DNA from: Burkholderia sp. 4M9327F10
GTDB taxonomy: Bacteria; Pseudomonadota; Gammaproteobacteria; Burkholderiales; Burkholderiaceae
NCBI RefSeq assembly: GCF_005503145.1
Contig: NZ_SCNV01000001.1
Span: 1 to 64,000 of the forward strand
Direction of reading: 5' to 3'
DNA length: 64,000 nucleotides
Below, piece by piece: positions 53,955 to 62,887 of the stretch. The position numbers and the translations under genes were made by a program. The number at the start of each line of letters is the position of its first letter. Position 1 is the first letter of the stretch. The notes under the pieces were generated by a model. The model ran no database searches and had not been told where the DNA came from. It saw only the letters and a program-made list of their open reading frames with translations.

Positions 53955-54848
53955 TCAGGCGATGGCCGTTTTCAGCGTCGCAATGTCGCGCCTGGGCGGT
54001 GCGCCAAACATGCGCGAATATTCACGGCTGAATTGCGACGCGCTTTCATAGCCGACCTGATAGGCGGCCACCTCGGCAGTCGCCGTGCCTGTCACCATCA
54101 GGTGACGCGCTTCGAGCAAGCGCAACTGCTTCTGGTATTGCAACGGGGTCATGGACGTCAGCGCCTTGAACTGCCGGTGAAACGCCGAAGGGCTCATTTG
54201 CGCCACGGCTGCCAGTTCCTTGATGCGTACGGTCTCGGCGAACTGGTCGCGTAACGCATGGATCGCGCTCACGACTCGCTGCGCGTGGCTGTTTGCAAGC
54301 ACGACCCTGGCGACCTCGCTGCCATGAGGTCCTGTGAGCAGCCAGTAGCAGATTTCCCGCATGGCCAGCGGCGCGAGGATGGGAATGGCTTGCGGCGTAT
54401 CGAGCAGGCGCACCATGCGCAGCACGCAATCAGCGAGCGGGCCTTCGAAATCAGTGACAAAAACACCGTGCTCGAGATGGGTCTCCGGCCTGGGCGGTGT
54501 GTCGAGGCGCTCCATGACATCGCGCATGACCGCAAGGTCGAATTCAATCACCACGCCGAGGTACGGCTCGGCCGGGCTCGCCTTCACCACCCTGCCGAAT
54601 GCCGGCATCTCGACGCTGACAACGAGAGCCTGCCCCGCCCGGTAGTCATACCGCCTGTCACCGAACATGCTCCACTTGGCGCCTTGCACGACGACACAAA
54701 GGGCCGGCCGCATGATCATATGGGAAGGCAGTTTTTCCCGATCCGATCTGAGGATCACCATTCCCTCAATCGCCGTCGCAAATGGGCTCGCCTCTTTCGC
54801 GTGTTCGTCCGTATAGCGTTTGAGGGCTTCAACCAGGGCGTTTGACAT
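53955..54848 (-). CDS. AraC-family transcriptional regulator
   Basis: The 297-residue protein starts at the ATG at 54848, after GGAGAGG. It has an AraC_N (type 6719) domain with CVVVQGAKWSMFGDRRYDY, and a C-terminal pair of helix-turn-helix units (VRIKELAAVAQMSPSAFHRQ and AEVAAYQVGYESASQFSREY). It is divergent from an SDR gene (162 bp apart), which it likely controls. Its downstream neighbour is convergent. Confidence 0.94.
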   Translation of the reverse strand: MSNALVEALKRYTDEHAKEASPFATAIEGMVILRSDREKLPSHMIMRPALCVVVQGAKWSMFGDRRYDYRAGQALVVSVEMPAFGRVVKASPAEPYLGVVIEFDLAVMRDVMERLDTPPRPETHLEHGVFVTDFEGPLADCVLRMVRLLDTPQAIPILAPLAMREICYWLLTGPHGSEVARVVLANSHAQRVVSAIHALRDQFAETVRIKELAAVAQMSPSAFHRQFKALTSMTPLQYQKQLRLLEARHLMVTGTATAEVAAYQVGYESASQFSREYSRMFGAPPRRDIATLKTAIA

Positions 54849-55010
54849 CGGAACCTCTCCACTGCGCTCACATTCCCGCATGTTACCGCCACTCGCGCGC
54901 GCAGGCAGACGGCCGGGCAGGATTAGGCAAGAAGCGAAGCAGTTCGGGCATTCAGCGGCCGGGGCGGCGGGAATACGCTTGCATCCATCCAACCCGAAGT
55001 GGAGCATGAG

Positions 55011-55790
55011 ATGACAGCAGGACATTCAGCAGACGCCGCAGCGAAGATCGCCATTATCACCGGCGGGAGCCGCGGCCTGGGCCGCAACACGGTAGTTCAC
55101 CTCGCCCAGCGCGGGGTCAGTTCCATTTTCACCTACCGCGCCAATCGCGCAGAAGCCGAAAAAGTGGTGAGCCTGGTCGCGGACGAGGGGCAACGAGCCA
55201 TTGCACTGCCGCTCGATACCGGCAAGGTAAGCACGTTCGACTCATTCGCCGGACAGGTGCGGGAGTCACTTGCGCAATTAGGCGCTGAGCGTTTCGATTA
55301 CCTCGTCAACAACGCCGGCACTTCGCACCACATGCCGTTCGACAAGACCAGCGAGGAAGAACTGGACAGCCTCTACAACGTCCATTTCAAAGGCGTGTTT
55401 TTTCTGACGCAGAAGCTCTTGCCGCTCATCAATGACGGCGGCCGCATTGTGAATATCTCTTCGGGACTGACCCGCGTCGCCTTTCCGGGCAGCTCGTCCT
55501 ATGCGTCCATGAAAGGCGCAGTCGAGGTGCTGACCCGCTATCTTGCGAAGGAGCTCGGTCCGCGCCGCATCGCCGTCAATACCGTCGCGCCCGGCGCAGT
55601 GGCTACCGATTTCAGCGGCGGCATGGTGCGCGACAATCCCGAGATCAACAAGCGCATCGCGGATGCGACGGCGTTGGGTCGCGCGGGCTTGCCGGATGAT
55701 ATCGGCCCCATGATCGCAGCGCTGCTTTCCGAAGACAACCGCTGGGTCAACGCCCAGCGTATTGAAGTCTCCGGCGGCCTGATGATCTAG
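55011..55790 (+). CDS. Short-chain dehydrogenase/reductase
   Basis: The 259-residue SDR begins at the ATG at 55011 (GGAG 6 bases upstream). It has the cofactor motif TGGSRGLGRN, the NNAG motif in LVNNAGTSH, the catalytic Ser in NISSGLTR and the intact YASMK in SSYASMKGAV. The region around Arg (TYRANRAEAE) indicates NADP preference. It probably reduces a carbonyl compound that the divergent AraC regulator senses. Confidence 0.93.
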   Translation: MTAGHSADAAAKIAIITGGSRGLGRNTVVHLAQRGVSSIFTYRANRAEAEKVVSLVADEGQRAIALPLDTGKVSTFDSFAGQVRESLAQLGAERFDYLVNNAGTSHHMPFDKTSEEELDSLYNVHFKGVFFLTQKLLPLINDGGRIVNISSGLTRVAFPGSSSYASMKGAVEVLTRYLAKELGPRRIAVNTVAPGAVATDFSGGMVRDNPEINKRIADATALGRAGLPDDIGPMIAALLSEDNRWVNAQRIEVSGGLMI

Positions 55791-55828
55791 CCAATAACCC
55801 CAGCGGATCAGCAGGCAGGCTCAGGCAC

Positions 55829-57001
55829 TCAGGCGTACTGCTTGAGTTCCACCATGTTTGCGATCCGCGCCGGATGCTCGATCATCAATTCTTTTAGCGT
55901 CGACTGCGGCAACCACGACCACAGCCTCTTGCTCAACCACAATCTGGACCGCGTGCGCGGAATGAACCAGCTCACGCCTTCCGCCATCTTCTGCGCCTCG
56001 CTGACAAACTCGCGCATGGCCGCCTCGTACTTCGCAAACGCAGTGGCATAGTCATCGCCGGCCAGCTTAAGCTCACCGGCCAATAGATACGCCCCAACCA
56101 TGGCAATGCTCGTGCCCATGCCTGACATCGGCGATGCACAAGCCGCGGCGTCTCCAAGCAAGACCACGCGCCCCCTCGACCAGGTGTCCATCTTGACCTG
56201 GCTTAAGGAGTCGAAATAGAAATCCGGCGCGTCATCCATCATTTGCAGCATGCGCCGCGCTTCCCATTGGACATCCGCGAAGGTCTCGCGCAAAAGCGCT
56301 TTCTGCGCAGCCACATCACGCCGGTCGTAGTTCAGCTTCCCGGAGGCGAAACTGAACGAGGCCTTGGCCACCCCCTCGCGCTTCGCACCGAAACAACTGA
56401 CGCGCTTGCCGAGTTCGGTATAGGTGGCCGCCGCATCCCCAAGGTTCAGGAAATCCGGCACCGTGAAAATGGCAATGTAATAGCCCATGTGCTGCACGAA
56501 CTTCGATTCTTCGCCGAAGGCAATGGCTCGCACATTCGAATGCAGCCCATCCGCCCCAACCACGATGTCGAACCCGCGAGTCTTGCCGCTGGCGAAGGAG
56601 ACTTCCACACTATCGGCCCGTTGCTCGATCGACTGAATCGAATCGCCAAACAGATACTGCGCGCGACTGCTCGCCGCTTCATGCAAAACCGCCGCCAGGT
56701 CACCGCGCAAAATTTCCAGCTCGCCACTGGTAAAGCCATCCGGCAACTTCGCCACGACCTTGTTTTTCTTGTCCACCATGGTGATCGAACTGGTACGGGT
56801 CTCGCGAGACTTGACTGCATCGAAGAGCCGCATACTTTCAAGCACGCGCACGGCGCTCCCGCGAAAGTCCACGGCGTAACCCCCTGGGCGGATATCCGGC
56901 GCCCGCTCCACCACCGTAACGTCGAAGCCGTACTCGCCCAGCCAGTATGCAAGCGCCGGCCCCGCCACGCTTGCGCCCGAAATCAAGACCCGCTTCGTCA
57001 T
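55829..57001 (-). CDS. FAD-dependent monooxygenase (aromatic hydroxylase, TetX-like group)
   Basis: The 390-residue protein has an N-terminal FAD motif ISGASVAGPALAYWLGEYG and RGGYAVDFRGS, the DG motif IVVGADGLHSNVR and the GD motif GRVVLLGDAAACASPMSGMG. It uses NAD(P)H and O2 to hydroxylate small aromatic or polyketide-like compounds. It shares its direction with no close partner. A 20-bp palindromic operator with an extra half site lies 114 bp upstream of its start, but no TetR gene is in the window. Confidence 0.93.
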   Translation of the reverse strand: MTKRVLISGASVAGPALAYWLGEYGFDVTVVERAPDIRPGGYAVDFRGSAVRVLESMRLFDAVKSRETRTSSITMVDKKNKVVAKLPDGFTSGELEILRGDLAAVLHEAASSRAQYLFGDSIQSIEQRADSVEVSFASGKTRGFDIVVGADGLHSNVRAIAFGEESKFVQHMGYYIAIFTVPDFLNLGDAAATYTELGKRVSCFGAKREGVAKASFSFASGKLNYDRRDVAAQKALLRETFADVQWEARRMLQMMDDAPDFYFDSLSQVKMDTWSRGRVVLLGDAAACASPMSGMGTSIAMVGAYLLAGELKLAGDDYATAFAKYEAAMREFVSEAQKMAEGVSWFIPRTRSRLWLSKRLWSWLPQSTLKELMIEHPARIANMVELKQYA

Positions 57002-57114
57002 GGATGCACCTGTTCCCCGGATGGATGCCTATCTTCGATGCGGCTCCGGCCCCTCGAAGACATGCGTTTGGCATAACGAGTGTAGGGCTTGCCGCCCTGA
57101 TCACTCTTTCATCG

Positions 57115-57150
57115 CATGAAGCGAACGTTACATGAAGCGATCGCTTCATG
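57115..57150. promoter_or_regulatory. 20-bp perfect palindrome with a third half-site (TetR-type operator)
   Basis: CATGAAGCGA at 57131-57140 and TCGCTTCATG at 57141-57150 make a perfect 20-bp palindrome. An identical half site CATGAAGCGA occurs at 57115-57124, 16 bp away. Such layouts are typical for TetR or related repressors. It lies 114 bp upstream of the FAD monooxygenase start. Confidence 0.65.
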
Positions 57151-57758
57151 CAAGACTTCGCGTGAACTGACAAAGACGATATTCACGCCGCCCGGCCACT
57201 GGTTGGCTCGAATAAGCACGCGGAGTTGTTTCTCTAGCGAGGCGGGCAACATTATTTCGCTGATTCGGGTTCGCGGTCATATGAACCAAAAAGCGACCCA
57301 AAGCGCCCCAAAAAGCCGCATTTATTTCGCTGCGAATCGCAAGTTTTATCAAGCCGAAAAAAATTGTTTCGTTTAGCGTCCTCGCGGGCGCTAATCAGGC
57401 AGTGCCGGTTATTGGAAATTCAGCGAAATCGGCGCATTGCCCGAACCTTACGAAATATAAGGAAATTCGCAACGCCCCCGAGTCAATTTATGGTTGGTCA
57501 GTCAATTAAAATTCAAAATCCGATACCGTAAGTCCCCAATCCGCCTTTAGCCTGTCCATGCTACCTGGCCGCGAGCGTTCGCCCGTGCGCAACACCCTTC
57601 AGGGGTACTCCTTCCTATCGCAATCCGTGACTTCTGCCGGATTGTGAGCGTGACGTGGACGAAGCAAAGTCATAGCGCCGCTTCGCATTGCCGGAAATAC
57701 CGTGCGAAGCGCACAGAAGCGCCTTCCTGTCCCACGCGCCCCCCAACTGGAGCACACC
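57151..57758. other. AT-rich intergenic region with hairpin
   Basis: These 608 bp contain no gene I can support. A hairpin TTAGCGTCC - TCGC - GGGCGCTAA (57373-57394, one G:U pair) is present, and TCAATTTA and TCAATTAA repeats occur at about 57484 and 57502. The region is clearly more AT-rich than its surroundings and probably contains the promoter of the following cluster. Confidence 0.4.
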
Positions 57759-57836
57759 ATGACGAAGCTGATCCGCAGCATCAGCATTGCTTCGATTTGC
57801 AACCGCGAAACCCAACGTCTTCGGACCGTACCATGA
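57759..57836 (+). CDS. 25-residue leader peptide ORF coupled to the next gene
   Basis: ATG at 57759 has GGAG 6 bases upstream. The frame encodes 25 residues (beginning MTKLIRSISIASICNR) and its TGA overlaps the ATG of the membrane protein gene (ATGA at 57833-57836). The downstream gene has a weak ribosome site of its own (CGGACC), so translation probably depends on this leader. Whether the peptide has its own function is unknown. Confidence 0.5.
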   Translation: MTKLIRSISIASICNRETQRLRTVP

Positions 57837-58885
57837 GCACGCATCGCTTCACCGATCTATGGCGGCTGCGCAAACCCGCCAATCCCGCCGCCACCAACGG
57901 CCCCGCCGGCAGCACGCTCGCCGTGCAGTTGCGCGACGAGTGTGAAGCGATGGCGCGCTACGCGCTGCATCACGGGCTGCCGGTTGCACCGGAACTCATC
58001 GCACAGCTAAGCGCCCTGATCGGCAAGCCGGGGCCGGACATCCTGGTTGCGGCGCAGCAACCGGCGCGTGACAACGCCTACGCGCTCGCCGCCATTCATC
58101 GCAAGCTGGCGACGGCGATTGCACCCGCCACGCCGCAAGCGGTCACCTTGCTCGACGCACAGCACCGCGAGCGCCGCGTCTTCGCATGGCTCGGCCCTGT
58201 CCCGCTGATCAGGCTGCTCACCGTCGCGGCGCTCGGCTTTCTGGCCGCAGTGATTGTCATTGGACTGTCACCCGACGTATCGAGCGAAAACATCGATCGC
58301 GGCTTCCTCCAGTCGAACGGCACGCGGCTCTTGTGGAACGTGCTGTTTCTGCTGTTCTGCGCAGGACTCGGCGCGTCGTTCGCGACACTGTTCCAGGCAC
58401 ACCGCTATATCGCCGCGTCGACCTACGACCCGAAATACGACGCCTCATACGGCGCACGCCTGATTCTCGGCCTGATTGCCGGACTGATCCTCGTGGAGAT
58501 GCTACCCGCGCGCCTGTTCGATCAAGGCAGCATGCACAGCTTCGGCAAACCGGCGCTAGCCATGCTGGGCGGCTTCTCGGCCACTGCCGTGCACCGTTTG
58601 CTGCAGCGGCTGGTCGACACCCTGGAGACGCTGGTGCGCGGCGACCGCGCGGACGACGCCGACGCCGCCCTGCAAACGCAGCGCTCGCGCGCCGCGCACG
58701 AGCGTACTCAATGGCAAAGCGAACTGGCCGCGAATCTGCTCGATTTACAGCAATCGCTCGACACGTCCACCTCCGGGGAAGCAGTGCGACGGCGCCTCGC
58801 CGACTTCACCCGCGCGATGCTCGCCGCCGATAGCGCCTCCGCGCCGCCCGCCGGATTACAGAGCTTTCAGAAAACCGAGGAGTGA
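57833..58885 (+). CDS. Membrane protein of unknown function, first gene of the DUF2589/endolysin region
   Basis: The 350-residue protein has a soluble N-terminal 120 residues, then about four membrane segments (about 125-150, 165-185, 210-230, 240-260) and a helical C-terminal cytoplasmic tail (ERTQWQSELAANLLDLQQSL). Motif GLGASFATLFQAHRYI lies at the second membrane pair. I do not recognise a family. It is coupled to the 25-residue leader and is followed 4 bp later by a DUF4239 membrane protein, so the two probably form a complex. Confidence 0.8.
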   Translation: MSTHRFTDLWRLRKPANPAATNGPAGSTLAVQLRDECEAMARYALHHGLPVAPELIAQLSALIGKPGPDILVAAQQPARDNAYALAAIHRKLATAIAPATPQAVTLLDAQHRERRVFAWLGPVPLIRLLTVAALGFLAAVIVIGLSPDVSSENIDRGFLQSNGTRLLWNVLFLLFCAGLGASFATLFQAHRYIAASTYDPKYDASYGARLILGLIAGLILVEMLPARLFDQGSMHSFGKPALAMLGGFSATAVHRLLQRLVDTLETLVRGDRADDADAALQTQRSRAAHERTQWQSELAANLLDLQQSLDTSTSGEAVRRRLADFTRAMLAADSASAPPAGLQSFQKTEE

Positions 58886-58889
58886 CGCC

Positions 58890-59693
58890 ATGCTGTTTCT
58901 CTACAATCTGCCGTCTGCCGAGATGGGCGCGCTGATCGTCGCGGCCACGCTGATCGTCGCGCTTGCCGGCTATGCGCTGTTCCGCAGCTTCTTTCCGGTA
59001 CGGCTCGACGCCGAACAACGCGGCATGACGATCGCGATGATGTCCGCGGTGACCACGATCAATTCGCTGCTGGTGGCGTTTTCGGCAATCTCGGTCTGGA
59101 GTTCCTACCAGGCCGCCTCCGACAACGTTGCGGCCGAAGCCGCCTGCGCAACAGAACTCTCCCACGATCTGGCGGCGTTCCACGCCGGGCAGGCCTACAC
59201 GGCACGCCACGATCTGGGCGTCTATCTGCAGCGCGTCGTGCGCGACGAATGGCCCCTGATGCAGCAGCACGCCAGCTCCGATGCGGGCACCGAAGCCGCG
59301 TTCGACAGCATGTTCGCCGCAGTGAACCAGATCGAGCCTTCCGGCGACCGCGAGCATGTGTTGCTCTCCGAGGTACTGACCCGGGTGAACGAGATGGTGA
59401 AGTATCGCCAGCGGCGCCTGCAAGACCTCGACTCGGCGATGCCCGTGACCTTGTGGGGCGTCATGTTGCTCGCGAGCGGCATGTCGCTGGTCCTGCTCTA
59501 CGCGCTGCCGGGTACGCGCTTTAACGTGGTGCTCGTGTCGATCTGGGCCATTACGCTTGGGCTCGCGTTCTTTTTCGTGCTGGCCGTCGACCGGCCCTTT
59601 GCCGGCGAAGTCAGCGTGGGCTCCGAGCCGATGCAACGGGCGCTTGCCACGCTCATCGCCGAAAACCCCGGGCAGGCGGGGCCGCCCACATGA
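58890..59693 (+). CDS. DUF4239 (bestrophin-like) membrane protein
   Basis: The 267-residue protein has four hydrophobic segments: one pair near the N-terminus (ALIVAATLIVALAGYALF, TTINSLLVAFSAISVW) and one near the C-terminus (GVMLLASGMSLVLLYAL, AITLGLAFFFVLAVD). The end FVLAVDRPFAGEVSVGSEPM is characteristic of DUF4239 proteins, related distantly to bestrophin-type channels. Its start is 4 bp after the preceding membrane protein. Possible ion channel or membrane anchor, by inference only. Confidence 0.85.
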   Translation: MLFLYNLPSAEMGALIVAATLIVALAGYALFRSFFPVRLDAEQRGMTIAMMSAVTTINSLLVAFSAISVWSSYQAASDNVAAEAACATELSHDLAAFHAGQAYTARHDLGVYLQRVVRDEWPLMQQHASSDAGTEAAFDSMFAAVNQIEPSGDREHVLLSEVLTRVNEMVKYRQRRLQDLDSAMPVTLWGVMLLASGMSLVLLYALPGTRFNVVLVSIWAITLGLAFFFVLAVDRPFAGEVSVGSEPMQRALATLIAENPGQAGPPT

Positions 59694-59723
59694 ACGTGAG
59701 CCGGCCCGCAACGGCTGAACAAG

Positions 59724-59763
59724 ACGAGCCGGAGCCGGCGGACCGGCCGCCGCCGCGGCTCGT
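59724..59763. terminator. GC-rich hairpin between convergent genes
   Basis: ACGAGCCG (59724-59731) pairs with CGGCTCGT (59756-59763), enclosing an inner GC-rich inverted repeat. It lies between the stops of the DUF4239 gene and the LuxR-type gene. No T tract follows, so its efficiency is uncertain. Confidence 0.4.
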
Positions 59764-59793
59764 ATCGTCCGGCCTGCGCCAGCCAGGATGCCG

Positions 59794-60477
59794 TTAGCTG
59801 TGCACACCGAATAGCGGCACGCTCTGCGTACGCGAGGCGTCGGCCGCCACGTGGCGAGCCAGCCATAGCGCAGCCTCGGTGCGGTTGCTGACGCCGATCT
59901 GGCGAAACAGGGCGTACAGATGATTCTTGATGGTCCCCTCTGCGACGTTCAACACCCGGCAGATCTGCTTGTTCGACTTGCCTTCGGCCAGCAGCCGCAA
60001 GACTTCGCGCTGCCGCGGCGTCAGGCGCTCGAACGAGCGCTCGTCGCCGGCTGGCCCATGCGAGCGCTCCGCCTGCGTGCCGATACCGTAGCTGGCCGGC
60101 ACATAGATCGCCCCCGCCGCGACGCGGCCGAGCGCATCGGCGAATTCGTCGGCGCTCGCGTGCCGCTCGACGATCCCCGCCGCCCCCGCCAGCAGCGCGT
60201 CCGCAATCGCCTGGCGGCATATCGTACGGACCACGAACAGCCACGGCACGGCGCCGAGCGCGTCCCGCAGCACCTTCGGCCAACCCACCTGGGCCGCATG
60301 GTCGTCCCATTCGATCGTCACCGCTGCGAGGGTTCCTGGGGGCAGGCTGTCACGCAGCCGGTAAATATCCTCAGGATGCTGGGCGGCCCATACATGCCAA
60401 CTGTTGTCACGTTTCCATAGCACGTCGGCAACCCCGGCTACGAAAAGCGGCGGACTATCGATCATCAGGACGTTCAT
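59794..60477 (-). CDS. LuxR/NarL-type regulator with a degenerate receiver
   Basis: The 227-residue protein has a receiver-like N-terminus (MNVLMIDSPPLFVAGVADVL) in which the phospho-acceptor position appears as Glu56 (VTIEWDD) and the conserved Lys as Arg (GIVERHAS). A normal LuxR helix-turn-helix follows (LTPRQREVLRLLAEGKSNKQ, VAEGTIKNHLYALFRQIGV). A Glu may mimic phosphorylation, so activity could be constitutive or controlled otherwise. It lies between the membrane protein pair and the DUF2589 genes and probably regulates one or both. Confidence 0.92.
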   Translation of the reverse strand: MNVLMIDSPPLFVAGVADVLWKRDNSWHVWAAQHPEDIYRLRDSLPPGTLAAVTIEWDDHAAQVGWPKVLRDALGAVPWLFVVRTICRQAIADALLAGAAGIVERHASADEFADALGRVAAGAIYVPASYGIGTQAERSHGPAGDERSFERLTPRQREVLRLLAEGKSNKQICRVLNVAEGTIKNHLYALFRQIGVSNRTEAALWLARHVAADASRTQSVPLFGVHS

Positions 60478-60751
60478 TTGCGTTGTTTCCCTCGGTAAAC
60501 GGAACGCTCGGATTGAGATTATTCGCGTCCCTTCGGCTCGCTTTTACCTCTGTTTTAAAAAGGGCGCACTAGGCCCGTCGATCCGTGACGAACGTTCTAA
60601 TTCGGATACGTGCGTCTTTCATGAAGAATTTCTGTGTCATTTTCATGGGCTGTCGGGCATGACTGACGGCCTATCCCCTACCGTTCATTGTTTATGTAAC
60701 GTGAATAAAGACAGCGAATCCGCGTTGTCGTAACAGAAAAGGGGAATTTTT

Positions 60752-61447
60752 ATGGACGCCAATTTTATCGGCTCGGTCATTAACGCTTTGCCGATGGATC
60801 AAATGATTGCAGGGCCATTGAAAGCAATGATTAGCGCGCAAACCCAGGCGGCAAAGAGTTACGCCGACTTTCTGATGCAGGTCTGCATTCAGAACGGCAA
60901 GGCGGTCGCCGTGCAGTTCGACTACGACGAGACCCTGGTCGACGAAAGTGGCGTGTCCAAGGGCGTGATGCAGAAGACCATGCGCATTCCGCTGCTGGCT
61001 GCGATCGTCCATCCGATCATCGCGATCGAAGAAGGCACCATCGACTTCGAAATGGAGATCACGCAATCGGAGAAAGAGGCGTCGTCAACCGAAGCGGGCG
61101 GCGAGATGCAAGCCAAGTTCGGCTGGGGGCCGGTCAGCGTCAGCATCTCGGGACGCGTGTCGCACAAGTCGGAGCAGACGCGCAGCACGGATACGCGCGC
61201 CAAGTACTCGATCCACACCCAGGTCAAGCGGCAGTCGCCACCGGAAGCGCTGATGCGGGTGATCGATTTTCTGACCGAGGCGGCGACCAAGCCGGTCGTC
61301 ACCGAGGACAAGTCGAAAGACGTGAAGCCGCTGCCCACCACGCCCACCGACGGCAAGCTGATCGGCGAGGCCCCGGCAGCCGGTGCGGCACCGGCGGCGG
61401 CGGGCGGAGCGCAGGCGGGTAGCGAGCAACAGGCTGCGTCCCACTAA
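60752..61447 (+). CDS. DUF2589 domain protein
   Basis: The 231-residue protein starts after AAAAGGGGAA. DUF2589 runs from about residue 15 to 190: DQMIAGPLKAMISAQTQAAK, then MRIPLLAAIVHPIIAIEEGTI, a central FEMEITQSEKE and PPEALMRVIDFLTEAA. The C-terminal 40 residues are Ala/Gly/Pro-rich. There is no signal peptide or membrane segment. The family is uncharacterised and the protein has a beta-strand-rich core. It is followed by a divergent relative, a GH24 endolysin and a secreted protein. Confidence 0.85.
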   Translation: MDANFIGSVINALPMDQMIAGPLKAMISAQTQAAKSYADFLMQVCIQNGKAVAVQFDYDETLVDESGVSKGVMQKTMRIPLLAAIVHPIIAIEEGTIDFEMEITQSEKEASSTEAGGEMQAKFGWGPVSVSISGRVSHKSEQTRSTDTRAKYSIHTQVKRQSPPEALMRVIDFLTEAATKPVVTEDKSKDVKPLPTTPTDGKLIGEAPAAGAAPAAAGGAQAGSEQQAASH

Positions 61448-61477
61448 GTGCGCTAGCGAGCGAGAGCGGACCCTATC

Positions 61478-62353
61478 ATGTTCAGCTTCTTCAAGCGGCG
61501 CCGCGCCTCGCGCGATGCAGTGGCGGCCGGCGCGCCTCCCGGCGGGACAGGCGAGCACGCCACAGACGGCGCACACAGCGCGGTCCCAGCGGGCGCTGCA
61601 CACACCAGCGGCACAGCGCAGCCCGCGAGCGCGACCGGCGAAGCAAGCTCACCCGACAGCGGCGATTCGCAGCAGCGCAGTTCGGCGCAGGCACTGCACC
61701 CGGCTGCTTCGGGCTCCTCTGAGTTCGGCCAGGCGCCTGCCCAACCGTCTGCCGCACCCGGAGATGCACCGCCGCCCGCTTCGCCGCCTCCCGCCTCACC
61801 GCCGTCCGGTCCGCCGCCGGCGGGCGCCGACCGCCCCCCTCCGCGCGGCCTCGCACTCGACGAGATCACCCGCGGCATGCAGCACGCAGCGGCGGCGGCC
61901 AACCAGTTGCTGGCGCAGCAGTACACCAGCGTACTCGACCAGTTCTTCGATCAGGACGAGGACGGTCTGCTCTCACCGCGCGAGGTGGAGGTTGCGCTCG
62001 ATGCGAAGCACACGATGCCGGTGCCGCTCGTCGCGCTTGCCACGCCGCGCGGGCTCGCGCTCGAGCGGATGGTCGTGCATCTGACGGTGCGGGCCGACTT
62101 CGCCGAAGCACTGTCCGCCGGCGGTCTCGCGGGCGAGGACCAGCGCGGCCGCTTCTACGTGACGCTTGCGCCACCATCGGCGAAGAGCCGCACCGACGGC
62201 GATGCGCCGCTGCGCGACAGCCAGAACATCGACATTGAAATGCAGTTCGCGGCGCTCGACCCGCCCGAAGCGATCATGCGCGTGATCGACGAATACACCC
62301 ACCGTCTGCTGCCGCGCGCACGGCCCGGCGACGAGGAGAACTCCCATGCCTGA
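61478..62353 (+). CDS. Second DUF2589-like protein with a disordered N-terminus and an EF-hand loop
   Basis: The 291-residue protein has a Ser/Ala/Pro-rich disordered stretch (about residues 10-122), then a DUF2589-like core (GLALDEITRGMQHA, PVPLVALATP, PPEAIMRVIDEYTH). Residues 158-169, DQDEDGLLSPRE, match every position of a canonical 12-residue EF-hand Ca2+ loop, placed inside the DUF2589 helix before the beta part. Its end overlaps the endolysin gene by 8 bp. The ribosome site is weak. The two DUF2589 proteins probably form a hetero-complex. Confidence 0.82.
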   Translation: MFSFFKRRRASRDAVAAGAPPGGTGEHATDGAHSAVPAGAAHTSGTAQPASATGEASSPDSGDSQQRSSAQALHPAASGSSEFGQAPAQPSAAPGDAPPPASPPPASPPSGPPPAGADRPPPRGLALDEITRGMQHAAAAANQLLAQQYTSVLDQFFDQDEDGLLSPREVEVALDAKHTMPVPLVALATPRGLALERMVVHLTVRADFAEALSAGGLAGEDQRGRFYVTLAPPSAKSRTDGDAPLRDSQNIDIEMQFAALDPPEAIMRVIDEYTHRLLPRARPGDEENSHA

Positions 62354-62792
62354 CCAACCCGAACGCACCGGTGCGCAAGGCATCGAGCTGATCAAGCAGT
62401 TCGAGGGGCTGCGGCTCGCCCGCTACCTCGACGCGGTCGGCAAGCCCACCATAGGCTACGGCCACCTGATCCTGCCGCATGAGCGCTTCGCGGCGCCGAT
62501 CACCGCGAGCGAAGCCGAAGCGCTGCTCAAGAAAGATCTGCGCAACGCCGAACTCGCGTTACGCAAGCTGGTGCGCGTGCCAATCACGCAGCAGCAGTTC
62601 GACGCGCTGATGGCCTTTGTCTTCAACCTCGGCGCGGGACGGCTGCGTTCCTCGACCCTGCTGCGCTACCTGAATGCAGGAGCAGCCGCGCGCGCCGCCG
62701 ACCAGTTTCTGGTCTGGAACAAGGCGGGCGGCAAACCGCTTGCGGGCCTCACGCGCCGCCGCCAGGCCGAACGCAAGCTGTTTCTCTCGTAG
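62346..62792 (+). CDS. GH24 phage-type lysozyme (endolysin)
   Basis: The 148-residue protein matches T4-type lysozymes: Glu20 in KQFEGLRLARY, Asp29 in YLDAVGKP and Thr35 in PTIGYGH have the same spacing as T4 lysozyme Glu11, Asp20 and Thr26. QQQFDALMAFVFNLGAG is the family helix motif. No signal peptide or transmembrane anchor is visible, so it would need a holin-like pore or lysis to reach peptidoglycan. It overlaps the DUF2589-like gene. No phage structural or holin gene is nearby. Confidence 0.94.
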   Translation: MPDQPERTGAQGIELIKQFEGLRLARYLDAVGKPTIGYGHLILPHERFAAPITASEAEALLKKDLRNAELALRKLVRVPITQQQFDALMAFVFNLGAGRLRSSTLLRYLNAGAAARAADQFLVWNKAGGKPLAGLTRRRQAERKLFLS

Positions 62793-62887
62793 CTGCGTCG
62801 CGCAGGCCGCCCCCTTTGGGGGGCTTGCAGCCCTGTTGTCACCCGTCGCAGTCCTTTATAGCCATCCTTTCTCAAGGAGCCATCGTC

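Noticed and set aside
62346..62792. Prophage remnant indicated by the GH24 endolysin
   Set aside because: No integrase, capsid, tail, holin or attachment repeat was seen nearby, and flanking genes look like normal chromosomal genes; a non-phage use is more likely.
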